From NCBI GenBank assembly GCA_040507225.1, contig JBEVVG010000001.1:124001-188000 (forward strand): a DNA stretch of 64,000 nucleotides, given 5' to 3'. Position 1 is the stretch's first letter, and every line of letters begins with the position of its first letter. The position numbers were made by a program, and so were the translations under genes. The notes under the pieces were generated by a model. It worked only from the letters and a program-made list of their open reading frames with translations, searched no databases and was not told the DNA's origin. This document shows, piece by piece, positions 27,059 to 36,865 of this stretch. Origin of the DNA: Thiodiazotropha sp040507225. Lineage in GTDB: Bacteria; Pseudomonadota; Gammaproteobacteria; Chromatiales; Chromatiaceae.

Positions 27059-28284
27059 AAATTCTTCATACTTCCGACTGGCACATTGGACGCACCCTTT
27101 ATGGAAGAAAACGCTACGAGGAGTTCGAATCATTTCTGACTTGGCTGGCTGATACGATTCAGAAGAATAAATCTGATGCGCTTCTGGTGGCGGGTGATAT
27201 CTTTGACACCAGCGCTCCGAGCAATCGCGCTCAGGAACTCTATTACCGGTTCCTATATCGTGTGGCCGCCTCATCCTGTCGGCATGTTGTTGTCGTCGCG
27301 GGTAACCACGATTCTCCGTCCTTTCTTAATGCTCCCAAAGAGCTGCTGAAGGCTCTTGATGTCCATGTGTTCGGTAGTAGCACTGAGTCCCCAGATAACG
27401 AAGTGCTGGTGCTCCGTAATGAGCAGGACGCTCCGGAACTCATAGTCTGCGCCGTGCCCTATCTCCGTGACAGGGATATCCGGGTGGCGGAAGCGGGTGA
27501 GAGTGTCGAGGACAAGGAGCGAAAGCTGATCGAAGGCATCCACTCTCATTACGCCACCGTCGCCGCCTTGGCCGAACAAAAGTGTGAGGAACTTGGGGTT
27601 GATATTCCCATCGTCGGCATGGGACATCTGTTCACCGCTGGCGGACAAACCGTCGACGGCGATGGTGTGCGCGAACTCTATGTTGGATCCCTTGCTCACA
27701 TGGCAGCCGGGATTTTTCCTACGAGTTTTGATTACCTGGCGCTTGGACACCTCCACGTCCCGCAAAAGGTCAACGGCTCCGAAACCATACGGTATAGCGG
27801 CTCGCCGGTGCCCATGGGGTTCGGAGAGGCAAAACAGCAGAAGAGCGTATGTCAGGTTGAATTCCACGGCAAGGCTGCATATGTACAACTGATCGACGTA
27901 CCTGTGTTTCAAAAGCTCGAGCGCGTAAAGGGAGACTGGGACTGCATCTCAAGCCGGATCCTTGAATTGTCAGCAACGGAATCCCAAGGCTGGCTCGAAG
28001 TCATTTACGACGGCATTGAGGTCATTGGCGATCTGCGTGAACGCTTGGATGCAGCGATTTCCGGCACCCAAATGGAAATTCTTCGAATCAAGAACAACCG
28101 CATCATCGACCGCGTGCTCGGTCAAACCCATGTAGATGAAACACTCGATGACCTGAACGTGAACGACGTGTTCGAACGATGCCTCGCCGTCCATGACGTA
28201 CCCGAAGAGCAGCGGCCAGAGCTGCTTCGGGCATACCAGGAAACGGTCTCGTCTCTCTATGAAGAAGACGTGCAGGCGGAATAG
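27055..28284 (+). CDS. sbcD: SbcD-type DNA repair exonuclease (Mre11 family)
   Basis: This 409-aa metallophosphoesterase is the nuclease half of the SbcCD complex. Metal-binding motifs are visible: SDWHIG (D8, H10), VAGDIFD (D48), VVAGNHDS (N84, H85, D86), and the C-terminal GHLHVPQ. It opens and trims DNA hairpins, blocked ends and linear foreign DNA in complex with SbcC, encoded 11 bp downstream. The 4-bp overlap with the RloC-like gene places both in one operon. An sbcCD pair in a defence operon is less usual than a housekeeping copy. Confidence 0.95.
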   Translation: MKILHTSDWHIGRTLYGRKRYEEFESFLTWLADTIQKNKSDALLVAGDIFDTSAPSNRAQELYYRFLYRVAASSCRHVVVVAGNHDSPSFLNAPKELLKALDVHVFGSSTESPDNEVLVLRNEQDAPELIVCAVPYLRDRDIRVAEAGESVEDKERKLIEGIHSHYATVAALAEQKCEELGVDIPIVGMGHLFTAGGQTVDGDGVRELYVGSLAHMAAGIFPTSFDYLALGHLHVPQKVNGSETIRYSGSPVPMGFGEAKQQKSVCQVEFHGKAAYVQLIDVPVFQKLERVKGDWDCISSRILELSATESQGWLEVIYDGIEVIGDLRERLDAAISGTQMEILRIKNNRIIDRVLGQTHVDETLDDLNVNDVFERCLAVHDVPEEQRPELLRAYQETVSSLYEEDVQAE

Positions 28285-28295
28285 AGAGGCTGTCG

Positions 28296-31200
28296 ATGAG
28301 AATACTGCAAGTACGTTTCAAGAATCTGAACTCGCTGGTCGGCGAATGGCAAATCGACCTGATGCACCCGGCCTTCGCGTCTGATGGCATCTTTGCCATC
28401 ACCGGTCCCACCGGCGCGGGGAAGACCACGATCCTCGATGCTATTTGCCTCGCCCTTTACGGGCGGACGCCTCGCCTGAATAAGGTCACCAAGAGCAGAA
28501 ACGAAATCATGTCCCGCCAGACCGGCGAATGCTTTGCCGAGGTAACCTTCGAAACCCAGTCTGGGCGTTACCGTTGTCACTGGAGTCAACACCGAGCACG
28601 CAAGAAGCCGGATGGCGAACTCCAGGCCCCGAAACACGAAATTGCCAATGCCGATTCCGGCGAGATTTTCGAATCCAAGATCAGAGGGGTTGCCGACCAG
28701 ATCGAGTCGGCTACCGGCATGGACTTTGATCGTTTTACCCGCTCCATGTTGCTGGCCCAGGGCGGCTTTGCCGCGTTCCTACAAGCGGCACCGGATGATC
28801 GGTCTCCTATCCTGGAGCAGATAACGGGTACAGAGATCTACAGTCAGATATCCATCCGTGTCCATGAACGCCAGCGCGAGGAGCGGGACAAACTGAACCT
28901 GCTCCAGGCTGAAACAGCGGGCATCGTGATTCTTGAGCCGGAGCAGGAACAAGAGATTGGGCAGGCACTCGAGACAAAGCAGATGGAAGAGACAGACCTT
29001 GCCGCCAAATCCGCTGACACCGGGAAGGCCATTGCCTGGCTCACCACTATCGACGGGCTGAAGAAGGAAATCATCAACCTGGCCGATGAAGCGAGCAAGC
29101 TGCAGGGCGATATCGAGGCGTTCAAACCGGATCGTGAAAAGCTGGGCCGGGCTTTGAGTGCCGCCTCACTGGACGGCGCATACGCAATGCTCACCGCCAC
29201 CCGCAAACAGCAGGTGGATGACAGTGCAGGCTTGAAAGACGAGGAAGAGACTCTTCCTGGACTGGAATCCTCCGCCAAGGAACAGGCCGAAGTACTAAAA
29301 TCGGCTGAGCAACACACCGCTCGGGCAAAAGAAGAGCTGAAGGCGGCCACGCCTACATTGCAGAAGGTTCGCTCCCTGGATCAGAAACTTGCCGATCAGA
29401 AAAAAGCTGTATCTGAAGAGGATGAGGACTGCAAGAAGGCTACGGCAAAAATTGATGCAGACAAAAAAGCCCGGCTCGAAGAGCAGGACAAACGATCCAG
29501 GGCTCATGAGACCCTGGATCTTGTGGACGTCTATCTCAAGGAGCATGCACAGGATGAATGGCTGATAAGTGGTCTGGCTGGCGTTGAAGAACAGATCGGC
29601 GGTCTGTTGTCCAAACAAAATGAAATCGTGCAAATAGAGGCTGTTCAAGAAGCGGCCAATACGACTCTGGAACTGGCGACAAAGTCACTCGACGACTGTC
29701 AGAAGCAATCCGGCATTCGGAAGCAGGAACTGGAGGACGCCTTAAAACAGCTTCAGCACAGCAAAGATGCATTGAGCCAGTTGCTGGGAGACCGCTTGTT
29801 GCGGGAATATCGCACCGAGAAGGAAACACTGCTGCGTGAAATGACCTTCCTGACCAAAATTGCGGAGCTTGAAGATCACAGGGCAAAACTGACAGACGGC
29901 AAGCCCTGTCCGCTCTGCGGCGCGACCGAACACCCTTTTGCGGAAGGGAACGTCCCTGTCCCCGATGAAACCGAACGGAAGATCGATTCCCTGGCCAGTC
30001 TGATCAGCAAAGCCGAGGATCAGGAAGCCGCCATCAAGAAACTCGAAGACGCTGAACGACTGGCCCGCACAAACCTTACGGATGCTGAAAAGCTGGAGTC
30101 AGCAGCGGCAAATGACAAGAAGGCTGCCGAGAAAGCCCTGGCCGAAGTGAAAGACGGCCTGGTGAAACTCCGTGCCGATTTCGCCGAACGCAGGCAGGCT
30201 GTCTCTACCAGACTCCAGCCGCTTGGTATTGCGGACATCTCTGAAACGGACATTTCATCACTGATCGAAACCCTCAAGGCACGGCTGAAGGCGTGGCAGG
30301 CCCAGGTCAAGAAGAAGGCGGACATCGAGAAGCAGATTGCCAACATCGACAGCGAGGTGAAGCGGCTGGATGCGGTTATCGAAACTCAAAGCACCGCCCT
30401 GACCGAAAAGCTGGAACGCCTGGAGACCCTGAAAAAGGAACACGCCACTGGAAGTGAAGAGCGTAATGGACTGTACGGCAACAAGAATCCCGACGATGAG
30501 GAGCGCCGTTTACACAAGGCGATTTCTGAAGCTGAAGGTGCCGAAAAGCAGTTCAGAGAACGGCACAATGAGCTTCAGCAAAAATGGAATACCGCGAAGG
30601 CCCATGTCGAATCTCTAAAGAAACGCATCGACCAACGGGAGCCGGAACTGCGAAGGCTGGAAACTGAGTTCTCTGAAGGGCTCGCGCCTATTGGCTTTTC
30701 AAATGAAGAACAGTTCCTGGCGGTCATATTGTCCTCTGAAGCTCGTGCGGAGCTGACAGCCACGGCCAGGGATCTGGATGAGCGTCAAACGGATCTGAAG
30801 GCCAGACAGAAGGATCGGGAGGCGCGCCTGGCTATGGAAATGGCCCGCAAGGTCACCGACAAGTCGCTGGAAGAGCTCGAGCCCCAATTCAAAGAACAAG
30901 AGGAGGCCTTGAAAGAGCTGCGGGACATCATTGCCGGACTGAAGCACAAGTTGAATGAAAATGCGGTCGCTAAAGAGCGGATAAAGGAAAAGCAGGCAGC
31001 TATCGAGGCTCAGAAAAATGAGTGCCGCAGATGGGAAAATCTGCACGAACTGATTGGCTCCGCAGATGGCAAGAAGTACCGCAATTTTGCCCAGGGGCTG
31101 ACCTTCGAAATGATGATTGGTCACGCCAACCGGCAATTGCAGAAAATGACCGACCGCTACTTGCTGGCCCGAGACGACGCTCAGCCCCTGGAGCTCAACG

Positions 31201-31550
31201 TGGTCGACAACTATCAGGCTGGGGAGATTCGGTCCACGAAGAATCTTTCCGGCGGCGAGAGCTTCATCGTCAGCCTATCTCTGGCGCTTGGGTTGTCCCA
31301 TATGGCCAGCAAGAATGTCCGGGTGGATTCGCTGTTCCTCGATGAAGGCTTCGGCACTCTTGACGAGGAAGCTCTTGATACCGCCTTGGAAACTCTTGCG
31401 GGTCTGCAGCAGGACGGCAAGTTGATCGGTGTTATTTCACACGTGCCGACCTTGAAAGAACGTATCAATACGCAAGTACAGGTGACACCACAGACTGGAG
31501 GACGAAGTGTATTGGCAGGGCCTGGTTGTCGTCGCTTAGGAGAAGATTGA
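28296..31550 (+). CDS. sbcC: SbcC-type SMC-like ATPase (Rad50 family)
   Basis: This 1084-aa protein is the ATPase and tether of SbcCD. It shows Walker A GPTGAGKT at 37-44, two long coiled-coil arms (about 170-520 and 550-900), the zinc hook CPLC at C538/C541, the signature NLSGGESFIVSLSLALGLS near 983-1000 and Walker B DSLFLDEGFGTLDEE near 1012-1026. Size and order are those of full-length SbcC. It follows sbcD by 11 bp and precedes a JetA-like gene by 44 bp. Confidence 0.95.
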   Translation: MRILQVRFKNLNSLVGEWQIDLMHPAFASDGIFAITGPTGAGKTTILDAICLALYGRTPRLNKVTKSRNEIMSRQTGECFAEVTFETQSGRYRCHWSQHRARKKPDGELQAPKHEIANADSGEIFESKIRGVADQIESATGMDFDRFTRSMLLAQGGFAAFLQAAPDDRSPILEQITGTEIYSQISIRVHERQREERDKLNLLQAETAGIVILEPEQEQEIGQALETKQMEETDLAAKSADTGKAIAWLTTIDGLKKEIINLADEASKLQGDIEAFKPDREKLGRALSAASLDGAYAMLTATRKQQVDDSAGLKDEEETLPGLESSAKEQAEVLKSAEQHTARAKEELKAATPTLQKVRSLDQKLADQKKAVSEEDEDCKKATAKIDADKKARLEEQDKRSRAHETLDLVDVYLKEHAQDEWLISGLAGVEEQIGGLLSKQNEIVQIEAVQEAANTTLELATKSLDDCQKQSGIRKQELEDALKQLQHSKDALSQLLGDRLLREYRTEKETLLREMTFLTKIAELEDHRAKLTDGKPCPLCGATEHPFAEGNVPVPDETERKIDSLASLISKAEDQEAAIKKLEDAERLARTNLTDAEKLESAAANDKKAAEKALAEVKDGLVKLRADFAERRQAVSTRLQPLGIADISETDISSLIETLKARLKAWQAQVKKKADIEKQIANIDSEVKRLDAVIETQSTALTEKLERLETLKKEHATGSEERNGLYGNKNPDDEERRLHKAISEAEGAEKQFRERHNELQQKWNTAKAHVESLKKRIDQREPELRRLETEFSEGLAPIGFSNEEQFLAVILSSEARAELTATARDLDERQTDLKARQKDREARLAMEMARKVTDKSLEELEPQFKEQEEALKELRDIIAGLKHKLNENAVAKERIKEKQAAIEAQKNECRRWENLHELIGSADGKKYRNFAQGLTFEMMIGHANRQLQKMTDRYLLARDDAQPLELNVVDNYQAGEIRSTKNLSGGESFIVSLSLALGLSHMASKNVRVDSLFLDEGFGTLDEEALDTALETLAGLQQDGKLIGVISHVPTLKERINTQVQVTPQTGGRSVLAGPGCRRLGED

Positions 31551-31594
31551 GGTGAATCGTCACTCTGAAGTTTTCCAAAAATTAGTTTTTCCAG

Positions 31595-32674
31595 GTGGGA
31601 CTTAGCTATGAGGCTGCCAATCGGCTGACGCCTTTCATGAATCAATTGTTTGACTTGGTGCCGGAACGTCTTTTTTCTCCACTGTCGGGTGGGAATAGGC
31701 GTATCTATGCATCCCTGATTCTGGACCTGTATCCGCTTTTCTTTGACCAAATCCATGCAGATGTTTTTCCGTCTAAAGACACGGTAAGACATGAGATCGA
31801 AGAGCGGCTGGCCACGATGTCCATTGTCTGGCAAGTCGAAGATGAAGCGCCATACTCTCAAGAACGTGACGGCAACTATCCGTCGATAGCGTATCGACGG
31901 TTGCTTGATGCTGGTTGGTTTGAAGAGGAGAACGAAGGGTATCGGGTACGAGTTGCCGTTCCTCCGGCAGTCGGTACGGTGTGGGGCTCCCTCATGGAGA
32001 TCACCCGACCTGATCAGGTGTTCTACGGTGGCATCGTCTTGTCGATCTACAACAACGTGCAAAAGGCAATTGAGGACCCCGACGAGCAAGTCCTGGCCTT
32101 GCGTCAGGCAGCGCAAGAAGCGCGCCGGTTCTTGCAGCATCTCAATACGATGATCTATGGGCTCAAAGGGCTGCTGGGAGAGATATCGGGAGTCAGTGAT
32201 CACCGAGCCGTCCTAAGTCACTTCTTCGACGATTTTGTCGAACGCATCCTTGTTCAAGACTACAAGCGGCTGAAAACCCGGAACAACCCGTTCCGGTATC
32301 GGCAACAGATTCTTTCGCTTATTCGCGATCTGGAATACGACGTAGAGAAGAAGAAGCGACTGGTAGACGCTTTTATGGCACAAGCTGGTTCAGATGACAG
32401 TGAGCGTGCATGGCAGGAAATCAATAACAACATCGACAAATTGCGTGGGGTGTTCGAGCAGGTGGACAGCCATCTGTCGCGTGTTGACCTCTACCGAGCG
32501 AAGGTGGAGCGGAGAGTCGCCGACACGGTTCGATATCTGGACCGAACTCAACCTGGTATGGCTACTCACATCGCCGGGTTGCTCAAGCAACTGGGAGACG
32601 CGGTAGCATGCAGTAGCGACGATTCTGAGCTTTTTGTCGTGGTGCCGCTCTCTTCGTGGGACACCTGCGAGTGA
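31595..32674 (+). CDS. JetA-like (Wadjet kleisin, DUF5716) protein, C-terminally short
   Basis: This 359-aa protein resembles JetA of Wadjet, a MukF-like kleisin: LFDLVPERLFSPLSGGNRRI at the N-terminus, a winged-helix-like section with YRRLLDAGWFEEENEGYRV, then a long helical part with FRYRQQILSLIRDLEYDVEK. It starts with GTG at 31595. Known JetA proteins of this type are longer (roughly 450-500 aa), and here the end VVVPLSSWDTCE looks cut off. The partners JetB, JetC and JetD are not present. It is either a remnant of a lost Wadjet locus or a kleisin reused by the neighbouring SMC-like SbcC. The family call is from memory of the pattern. Confidence 0.65.
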   Translation: MGLSYEAANRLTPFMNQLFDLVPERLFSPLSGGNRRIYASLILDLYPLFFDQIHADVFPSKDTVRHEIEERLATMSIVWQVEDEAPYSQERDGNYPSIAYRRLLDAGWFEEENEGYRVRVAVPPAVGTVWGSLMEITRPDQVFYGGIVLSIYNNVQKAIEDPDEQVLALRQAAQEARRFLQHLNTMIYGLKGLLGEISGVSDHRAVLSHFFDDFVERILVQDYKRLKTRNNPFRYRQQILSLIRDLEYDVEKKKRLVDAFMAQAGSDDSERAWQEINNNIDKLRGVFEQVDSHLSRVDLYRAKVERRVADTVRYLDRTQPGMATHIAGLLKQLGDAVACSSDDSELFVVVPLSSWDTCE

Positions 32675-32751
32675 ACGACTTATGAAATGTGATCTATGAG
32701 GTTTGGTTGCGTATGTTAATCACTGAAAGAATACACATGGGGGGGTAAGCG

Positions 32752-34062
32752 GTGACCCAGACTTTTACAGTGGTAAATGACGTTGTACTTGCTGATGCGA
32801 TCAGCAAGGCGGCATCGAAGATTATATATATTGCGCCGGGTATCAGCAAAGCAGTTGCATTGGCATTAGGTTCTCGGTTCGGCAGCCTGGGGTCATTGTC
32901 AATGACTATTATTGTTGATAATGACCCGGAAGTGTATCGCCTGGGCTACGGTGATACGGAAGGCCTTGATCACATCAAGAAACTGTCTGACGAGCACATG
33001 CTGGAACTTCGGCAGCAGCCCGGTGTGCGAATCGGAGTACTCATCACCGATGAAATCACGCTGGTCTATTCTCCAACGCCGCATTTGATCGAGGCGGGTT
33101 CTGATCGGGAGGACAAGCCAAATGCTATTGTGATCCCGACAGCAACGGATGTGATAGAAAAGGCATGTGCAACAACGGCAGGTACATTTCCTGAGGATGC
33201 GGAAATCGGTAGATCTGTTGTTAAGGAGGAAGCACTTGCGGCAATGAAGAAAGATCTCGAGGAGATACCACCGAAGCAATATACCGTAGCTCGGATTGAG
33301 CGTGTTTTCAATTCTCGAATACAGTATGTCGAGTTCAAGCTGAACAAATACAAATTGTCGTCCATGATTGCACCTATTCCAGCGGACTTGATGGGGCTCC
33401 AGGACAATGAAGAAATACGAAATCGCTGGCGAAATGCGTTCAAGATGTTTGACAGCACAGATAGTCTCAAAGTATACATTCCTGCGAGGGATGAGAAGGG
33501 TGACATCAAGCGGACAGATGAATGTACTGAAATTAAGGTCCAGTACGATGAGGTCGCTATTCAGCGAGACAGGAAAAGGATCGAGGAAGATTTTCTGTAC
33601 AAGATACCAAACTACGATGTCGTTATATTCAGGTCGCGGCGAGCGGCTTTCGACAGAGCTATCGAGATCTTCAATATGAAACTCGCTGATTATCATGAGG
33701 CTCTAAAGCAAAAGATCAAGGATTCTATCGATACGACAATCGCTAAGCTAGTAACCGTATTATTGCCACTGGTGAGAAACAATATCCCGGCCAGGTATCT
33801 CAAATCATTTTTTACGCCCGACAAGATCAGTGATGAAGATCTGGCAACCATGCTCACGGAAGATCTGAAATCGCATTTCGGTAACGTGGATGAGATTTCG
33901 CTACCAGTCATCAAGCTCAAGTACAAAGATGTATCTTATGAGACAATACATGACCCAGCCTTCCGGGCCGCATTGAAGCTATCTAAGATCCCGAGAAACA
34001 GGGTTCGTGAACTGTTCAGTGAGCACGATGCAGCGCCTGAAACATCTGGAGAGCTGTTTTGA
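32752..34062 (+). CDS. Unknown protein with degenerate PLD-like N-terminal domain
   Basis: This 436-aa protein starts with GTG 32752 behind a G-rich stretch. Residues 1-125 follow the PLD-like fold pattern (ADAISKAASKIIYIAPGISK, a strand MTIIVDNDPEVYRLGYGDTE, then GVRIGVLITDEITLVYSPTP), but the HxK catalytic motif is missing, so it is probably a binding domain. The rest is helical and charged without a motif I know. It lies between the JetA-like gene and mcrB in the same orientation. It may recognise DNA or nucleotides for a neighbouring effector; that is inference. Confidence 0.7.
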   Translation: MTQTFTVVNDVVLADAISKAASKIIYIAPGISKAVALALGSRFGSLGSLSMTIIVDNDPEVYRLGYGDTEGLDHIKKLSDEHMLELRQQPGVRIGVLITDEITLVYSPTPHLIEAGSDREDKPNAIVIPTATDVIEKACATTAGTFPEDAEIGRSVVKEEALAAMKKDLEEIPPKQYTVARIERVFNSRIQYVEFKLNKYKLSSMIAPIPADLMGLQDNEEIRNRWRNAFKMFDSTDSLKVYIPARDEKGDIKRTDECTEIKVQYDEVAIQRDRKRIEEDFLYKIPNYDVVIFRSRRAAFDRAIEIFNMKLADYHEALKQKIKDSIDTTIAKLVTVLLPLVRNNIPARYLKSFFTPDKISDEDLATMLTEDLKSHFGNVDEISLPVIKLKYKDVSYETIHDPAFRAALKLSKIPRNRVRELFSEHDAAPETSGELF

Positions 34063-34068
34063 AGGACC

Positions 34069-34236
34069 ATGCATCTGTATTCGCTAAATATAGAAATTTC
34101 CAAAGAATGTTTGAGTCACAGATTGGTCAGATTGGGGAAATATATGAAGAAATTGCGTTCATATGGATCATCGAAAAGTGAACGCGAGTTAATGTATGGA
34201 GAAACAAATAATCGCGCGGAGAGGACTGGTGGATGA
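34069..34236 (+). CDS. Possible 55-aa protein linking the PLD-like gene and mcrB
   Basis: A 55-codon frame starts at ATG 34069 (AAGGA two bases before, a tight spacing) and ends with an ATGA overlap on the mcrB start. It fills the gap exactly, as a translationally coupled small gene would. The product is basic (KKLRSYGSSKSERELMYGET). No homolog is known to me. It may also be chance, because part of it would be the untranslated leader of mcrB. Confidence 0.4.
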   Translation: MHLYSLNIEISKECLSHRLVRLGKYMKKLRSYGSSKSERELMYGETNNRAERTGG

Positions 34237-36863
34237 GTCGATATTGTGGTGAGAAACAGGTCGAACCGATCCTGAAGGCAGCTGAGCATTGGAAAAAGGT
34301 TGCACTGCTCTCAGAAGGTTCGGTATTCGATAAGGGCGAAATTTGGAATTCGGAACATTTGCTGGCGCTGGATCACCATTTCGTTAATCAGCCTGACGTA
34401 GGGGAAGGTAATTTTTACGAGAAGCTGGAGGCTCAACTGGAGCCGACCGGTGTAGAGGTGAAGCAACTTGCAGCGGAGATGCTGTGGTTAATGCTCCTTT
34501 GCCCCAGCAACATTGGTGAATCAAAGAAGCGCGAAGGCATGAAGATTATCTGGGAATGGTCGGGGGAGGCCTTTCCAGAGGATTCCAAGTGGATAAAGGA
34601 TGATGTCCTGGGTGGTGTGGGGAGCGCCGGCACAAGTTTCAACACCAACCGCTGGCGGGAGTTGGTGTTTTTTATTCGTGCAATGATTGCCTTCAAAAGG
34701 CTCACAGGTCAGGAGCGAAATAATCTCCTATCCGATGGTTGGGTGTTCGCGCAGTGGCTTGAGCAAGTCCCTGAATGCGATGCTCGTCAATTGCGCCATA
34801 TGTTCCTGTTTTTACTATTCCCAGACGATTTCGAGCGTATTTTCGGGGGGACAGATCGACGAAGAATTGTCCGGACCTTCTCAGGAAAATCTGCGTCACA
34901 GGTCAGGAATCTTTCGGCATTAGAGATCGACCGGAACCTCCTCGAGATACGCAAGCAAAAGGAAGAGGAGTATGGTACCAAGGAGTTAGACTTTTATGTT
35001 ACACCGCTTCGTGATCTCTGGGGTGACGCCAGGGTAAGGAGGTGGCTGTTTAGTTGGAATCCAAGCAATTGGGAGTGGGAGTCAATAGCTGATGACCGGG
35101 AAGCCACACATGAAGGAAGAACGGTAACTCATCGATGGGGATGTGCCAATAAAGATGCCAGTACCGGTGACAAAGTATTTCTGGTGAGGACGAGCGAAGC
35201 TCCGAAAGGAATCATAGCTATTGGTAATGTGGTATCCGACCCTTATGAGGCGCCTCATTGGGACGAAGCAAAGGCCGAGCAGGGCAAAGTATACCGGTAT
35301 GTGGATGTTGCATTCTCACGGATTCAGGATCCACTACAGAATGATCCATATATAACGGAAGCCGATTTAGAGAGGATTACTGTCGATAAGCAGGAATGGT
35401 CACCGCAGGCTTCTGGAATAGAGATAAAGCAGCGATCGGCCGGGATTCTGGAGAAGGTCTGGGAAAAGGTCGTTGAGGCGGTAAAGCAGCCAGATGATAA
35501 AAAGCGCAGTGGAAGTATCAAGGTTGCCCTAAACCAGATTCTGTATGGCCCTCCAGGAACAGGAAAGACCTATCAACTTAATCGCCTGGTAGAAAAGTAT
35601 TCAAGCAGAATGCAAACTCTTAGCCGAGAAGCATGGTTGATTCAGGAGTTGCTGGATGCAAGGTGGTTTGATGTGATCTTTGGCGCATTGTATGACCTTG
35701 GCGGTGAAGGAAAAGTTAACGCAATTCTAAAGCATGAGTATGTGCAGATGAAGGCGAAGGCCCTGGGGCGTGACCGGAACATCGCGCAAACAATATGGGC
35801 AACTCTTCAGGCACATACACGTGAAAACTCCAGTACCGATCAATATAAGAACCGTAGTGCGCCGCTTGTATTTGACAAGAAGCAAAACAGCGTATGGTCA
35901 CTGGTTGATGACTGGGTAGAAGAATGTGCAGAGCAGGTGGAACAAGCCAAGAAATGGAAGGCTGGCCCGAAGCAAGAGGCGTCCCATCAACGGTTTGAGT
36001 ACGTGACGTTCCATCAGGCCTACAGCTACGAAGATTTCGTCGAGGGTATAAGGCCTGTTCAGAATGAGGAAACCGGAGATATAGAGTATCAGGTGTTGCC
36101 TGGTGTATTCAAAAGGATATGCCAAAGAGCAAAAGCAGATCCCGATCAGCGGTACGCGATATTTATTGATGAGATAAACAGGGGGAACATTGCCAAAATA
36201 TTTGGCGAGCTGATTACCTTGATAGAAGAAGATAAAAGGGCGATATATAACGACGCTGGATTCCTGAAGTCGGGGATGGAATTGACTCTTCCTTATTCAG
36301 GTGCACGATTTGGTGTGCCTGGAAATTTGGATGTCTACGGGACAATGAACACGGCGGACCGCTCAATAGCGCTACTGGATACTGCATTACGCCGTCGTTT
36401 CCAATTCATAGAGTTAATGCCAGATGCTGGCGTAATTAGCGGTTCACGTGGTGATGGTTATATAGAAGATGGGGACGGCGGTGTTATCAATCTGCGTGCG
36501 TTACTGAACGCTATGAATCGTCGTATCCGTTTCCTGTTAAACAGAGATATGACGCTTGGGCATGCCTATTTCATCAACGTGCGTGACTTTTCTGGTCTTA
36601 GGGAAGTTCTTTTTAACAAAATTATTCCTCTTCTACAGGAATATTTTTATGAGGACTGGCACAGGATCCAGTTGGTATTTCGAGATGTGGGGCCTGGGGG
36701 AGAAAAACTGGAACCACAGATTGTGTGTCATGACACGCTGAATGAAGAAGATGTCCTAGGATTCGATCATGATGACTTCGAAGACCTGACAGAATATTGG
36801 ATTGTGGATCCGGATGAGATCACGCCCGATGCGGTCAGGAAAGTATACGAAGAGAGTGCCTGA
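34233..36863 (+). CDS. mcrB: McrB-type GTPase with EVE-like domain
   Basis: This 876-aa protein is the AAA+ GTPase of a modified-cytosine restriction system. The N-terminal 250 residues are helical and of unknown type. Residues about 269-365 (RRWLFSWNPSNWEWESIADD, then AIGNVVSDPYEAPHWD) look like an EVE/PUA-type modified-base reader. The motor has Walker A GPPGTGKT at 439-446, IDEINRGN near 644 and the McrB hallmark MNTADRS at 705-711. It starts by ATGA overlap with a small ORF, and mcrC follows after 2 bp. It is expected to bind modified cytosine and drive McrC cleavage. Confidence 0.92.
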   Translation: MSRYCGEKQVEPILKAAEHWKKVALLSEGSVFDKGEIWNSEHLLALDHHFVNQPDVGEGNFYEKLEAQLEPTGVEVKQLAAEMLWLMLLCPSNIGESKKREGMKIIWEWSGEAFPEDSKWIKDDVLGGVGSAGTSFNTNRWRELVFFIRAMIAFKRLTGQERNNLLSDGWVFAQWLEQVPECDARQLRHMFLFLLFPDDFERIFGGTDRRRIVRTFSGKSASQVRNLSALEIDRNLLEIRKQKEEEYGTKELDFYVTPLRDLWGDARVRRWLFSWNPSNWEWESIADDREATHEGRTVTHRWGCANKDASTGDKVFLVRTSEAPKGIIAIGNVVSDPYEAPHWDEAKAEQGKVYRYVDVAFSRIQDPLQNDPYITEADLERITVDKQEWSPQASGIEIKQRSAGILEKVWEKVVEAVKQPDDKKRSGSIKVALNQILYGPPGTGKTYQLNRLVEKYSSRMQTLSREAWLIQELLDARWFDVIFGALYDLGGEGKVNAILKHEYVQMKAKALGRDRNIAQTIWATLQAHTRENSSTDQYKNRSAPLVFDKKQNSVWSLVDDWVEECAEQVEQAKKWKAGPKQEASHQRFEYVTFHQAYSYEDFVEGIRPVQNEETGDIEYQVLPGVFKRICQRAKADPDQRYAIFIDEINRGNIAKIFGELITLIEEDKRAIYNDAGFLKSGMELTLPYSGARFGVPGNLDVYGTMNTADRSIALLDTALRRRFQFIELMPDAGVISGSRGDGYIEDGDGGVINLRALLNAMNRRIRFLLNRDMTLGHAYFINVRDFSGLREVLFNKIIPLLQEYFYEDWHRIQLVFRDVGPGGEKLEPQIVCHDTLNEEDVLGFDHDDFEDLTEYWIVDPDEITPDAVRKVYEESA

Positions 36864-36865
36864 TC

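Noticed and set aside
27055..32674. Complete Wadjet system
   Set aside because: Only a short JetA-like gene is found. The neighbours are typical SbcD and SbcC with nuclease motifs and zinc hook, not JetB, JetC or JetD.
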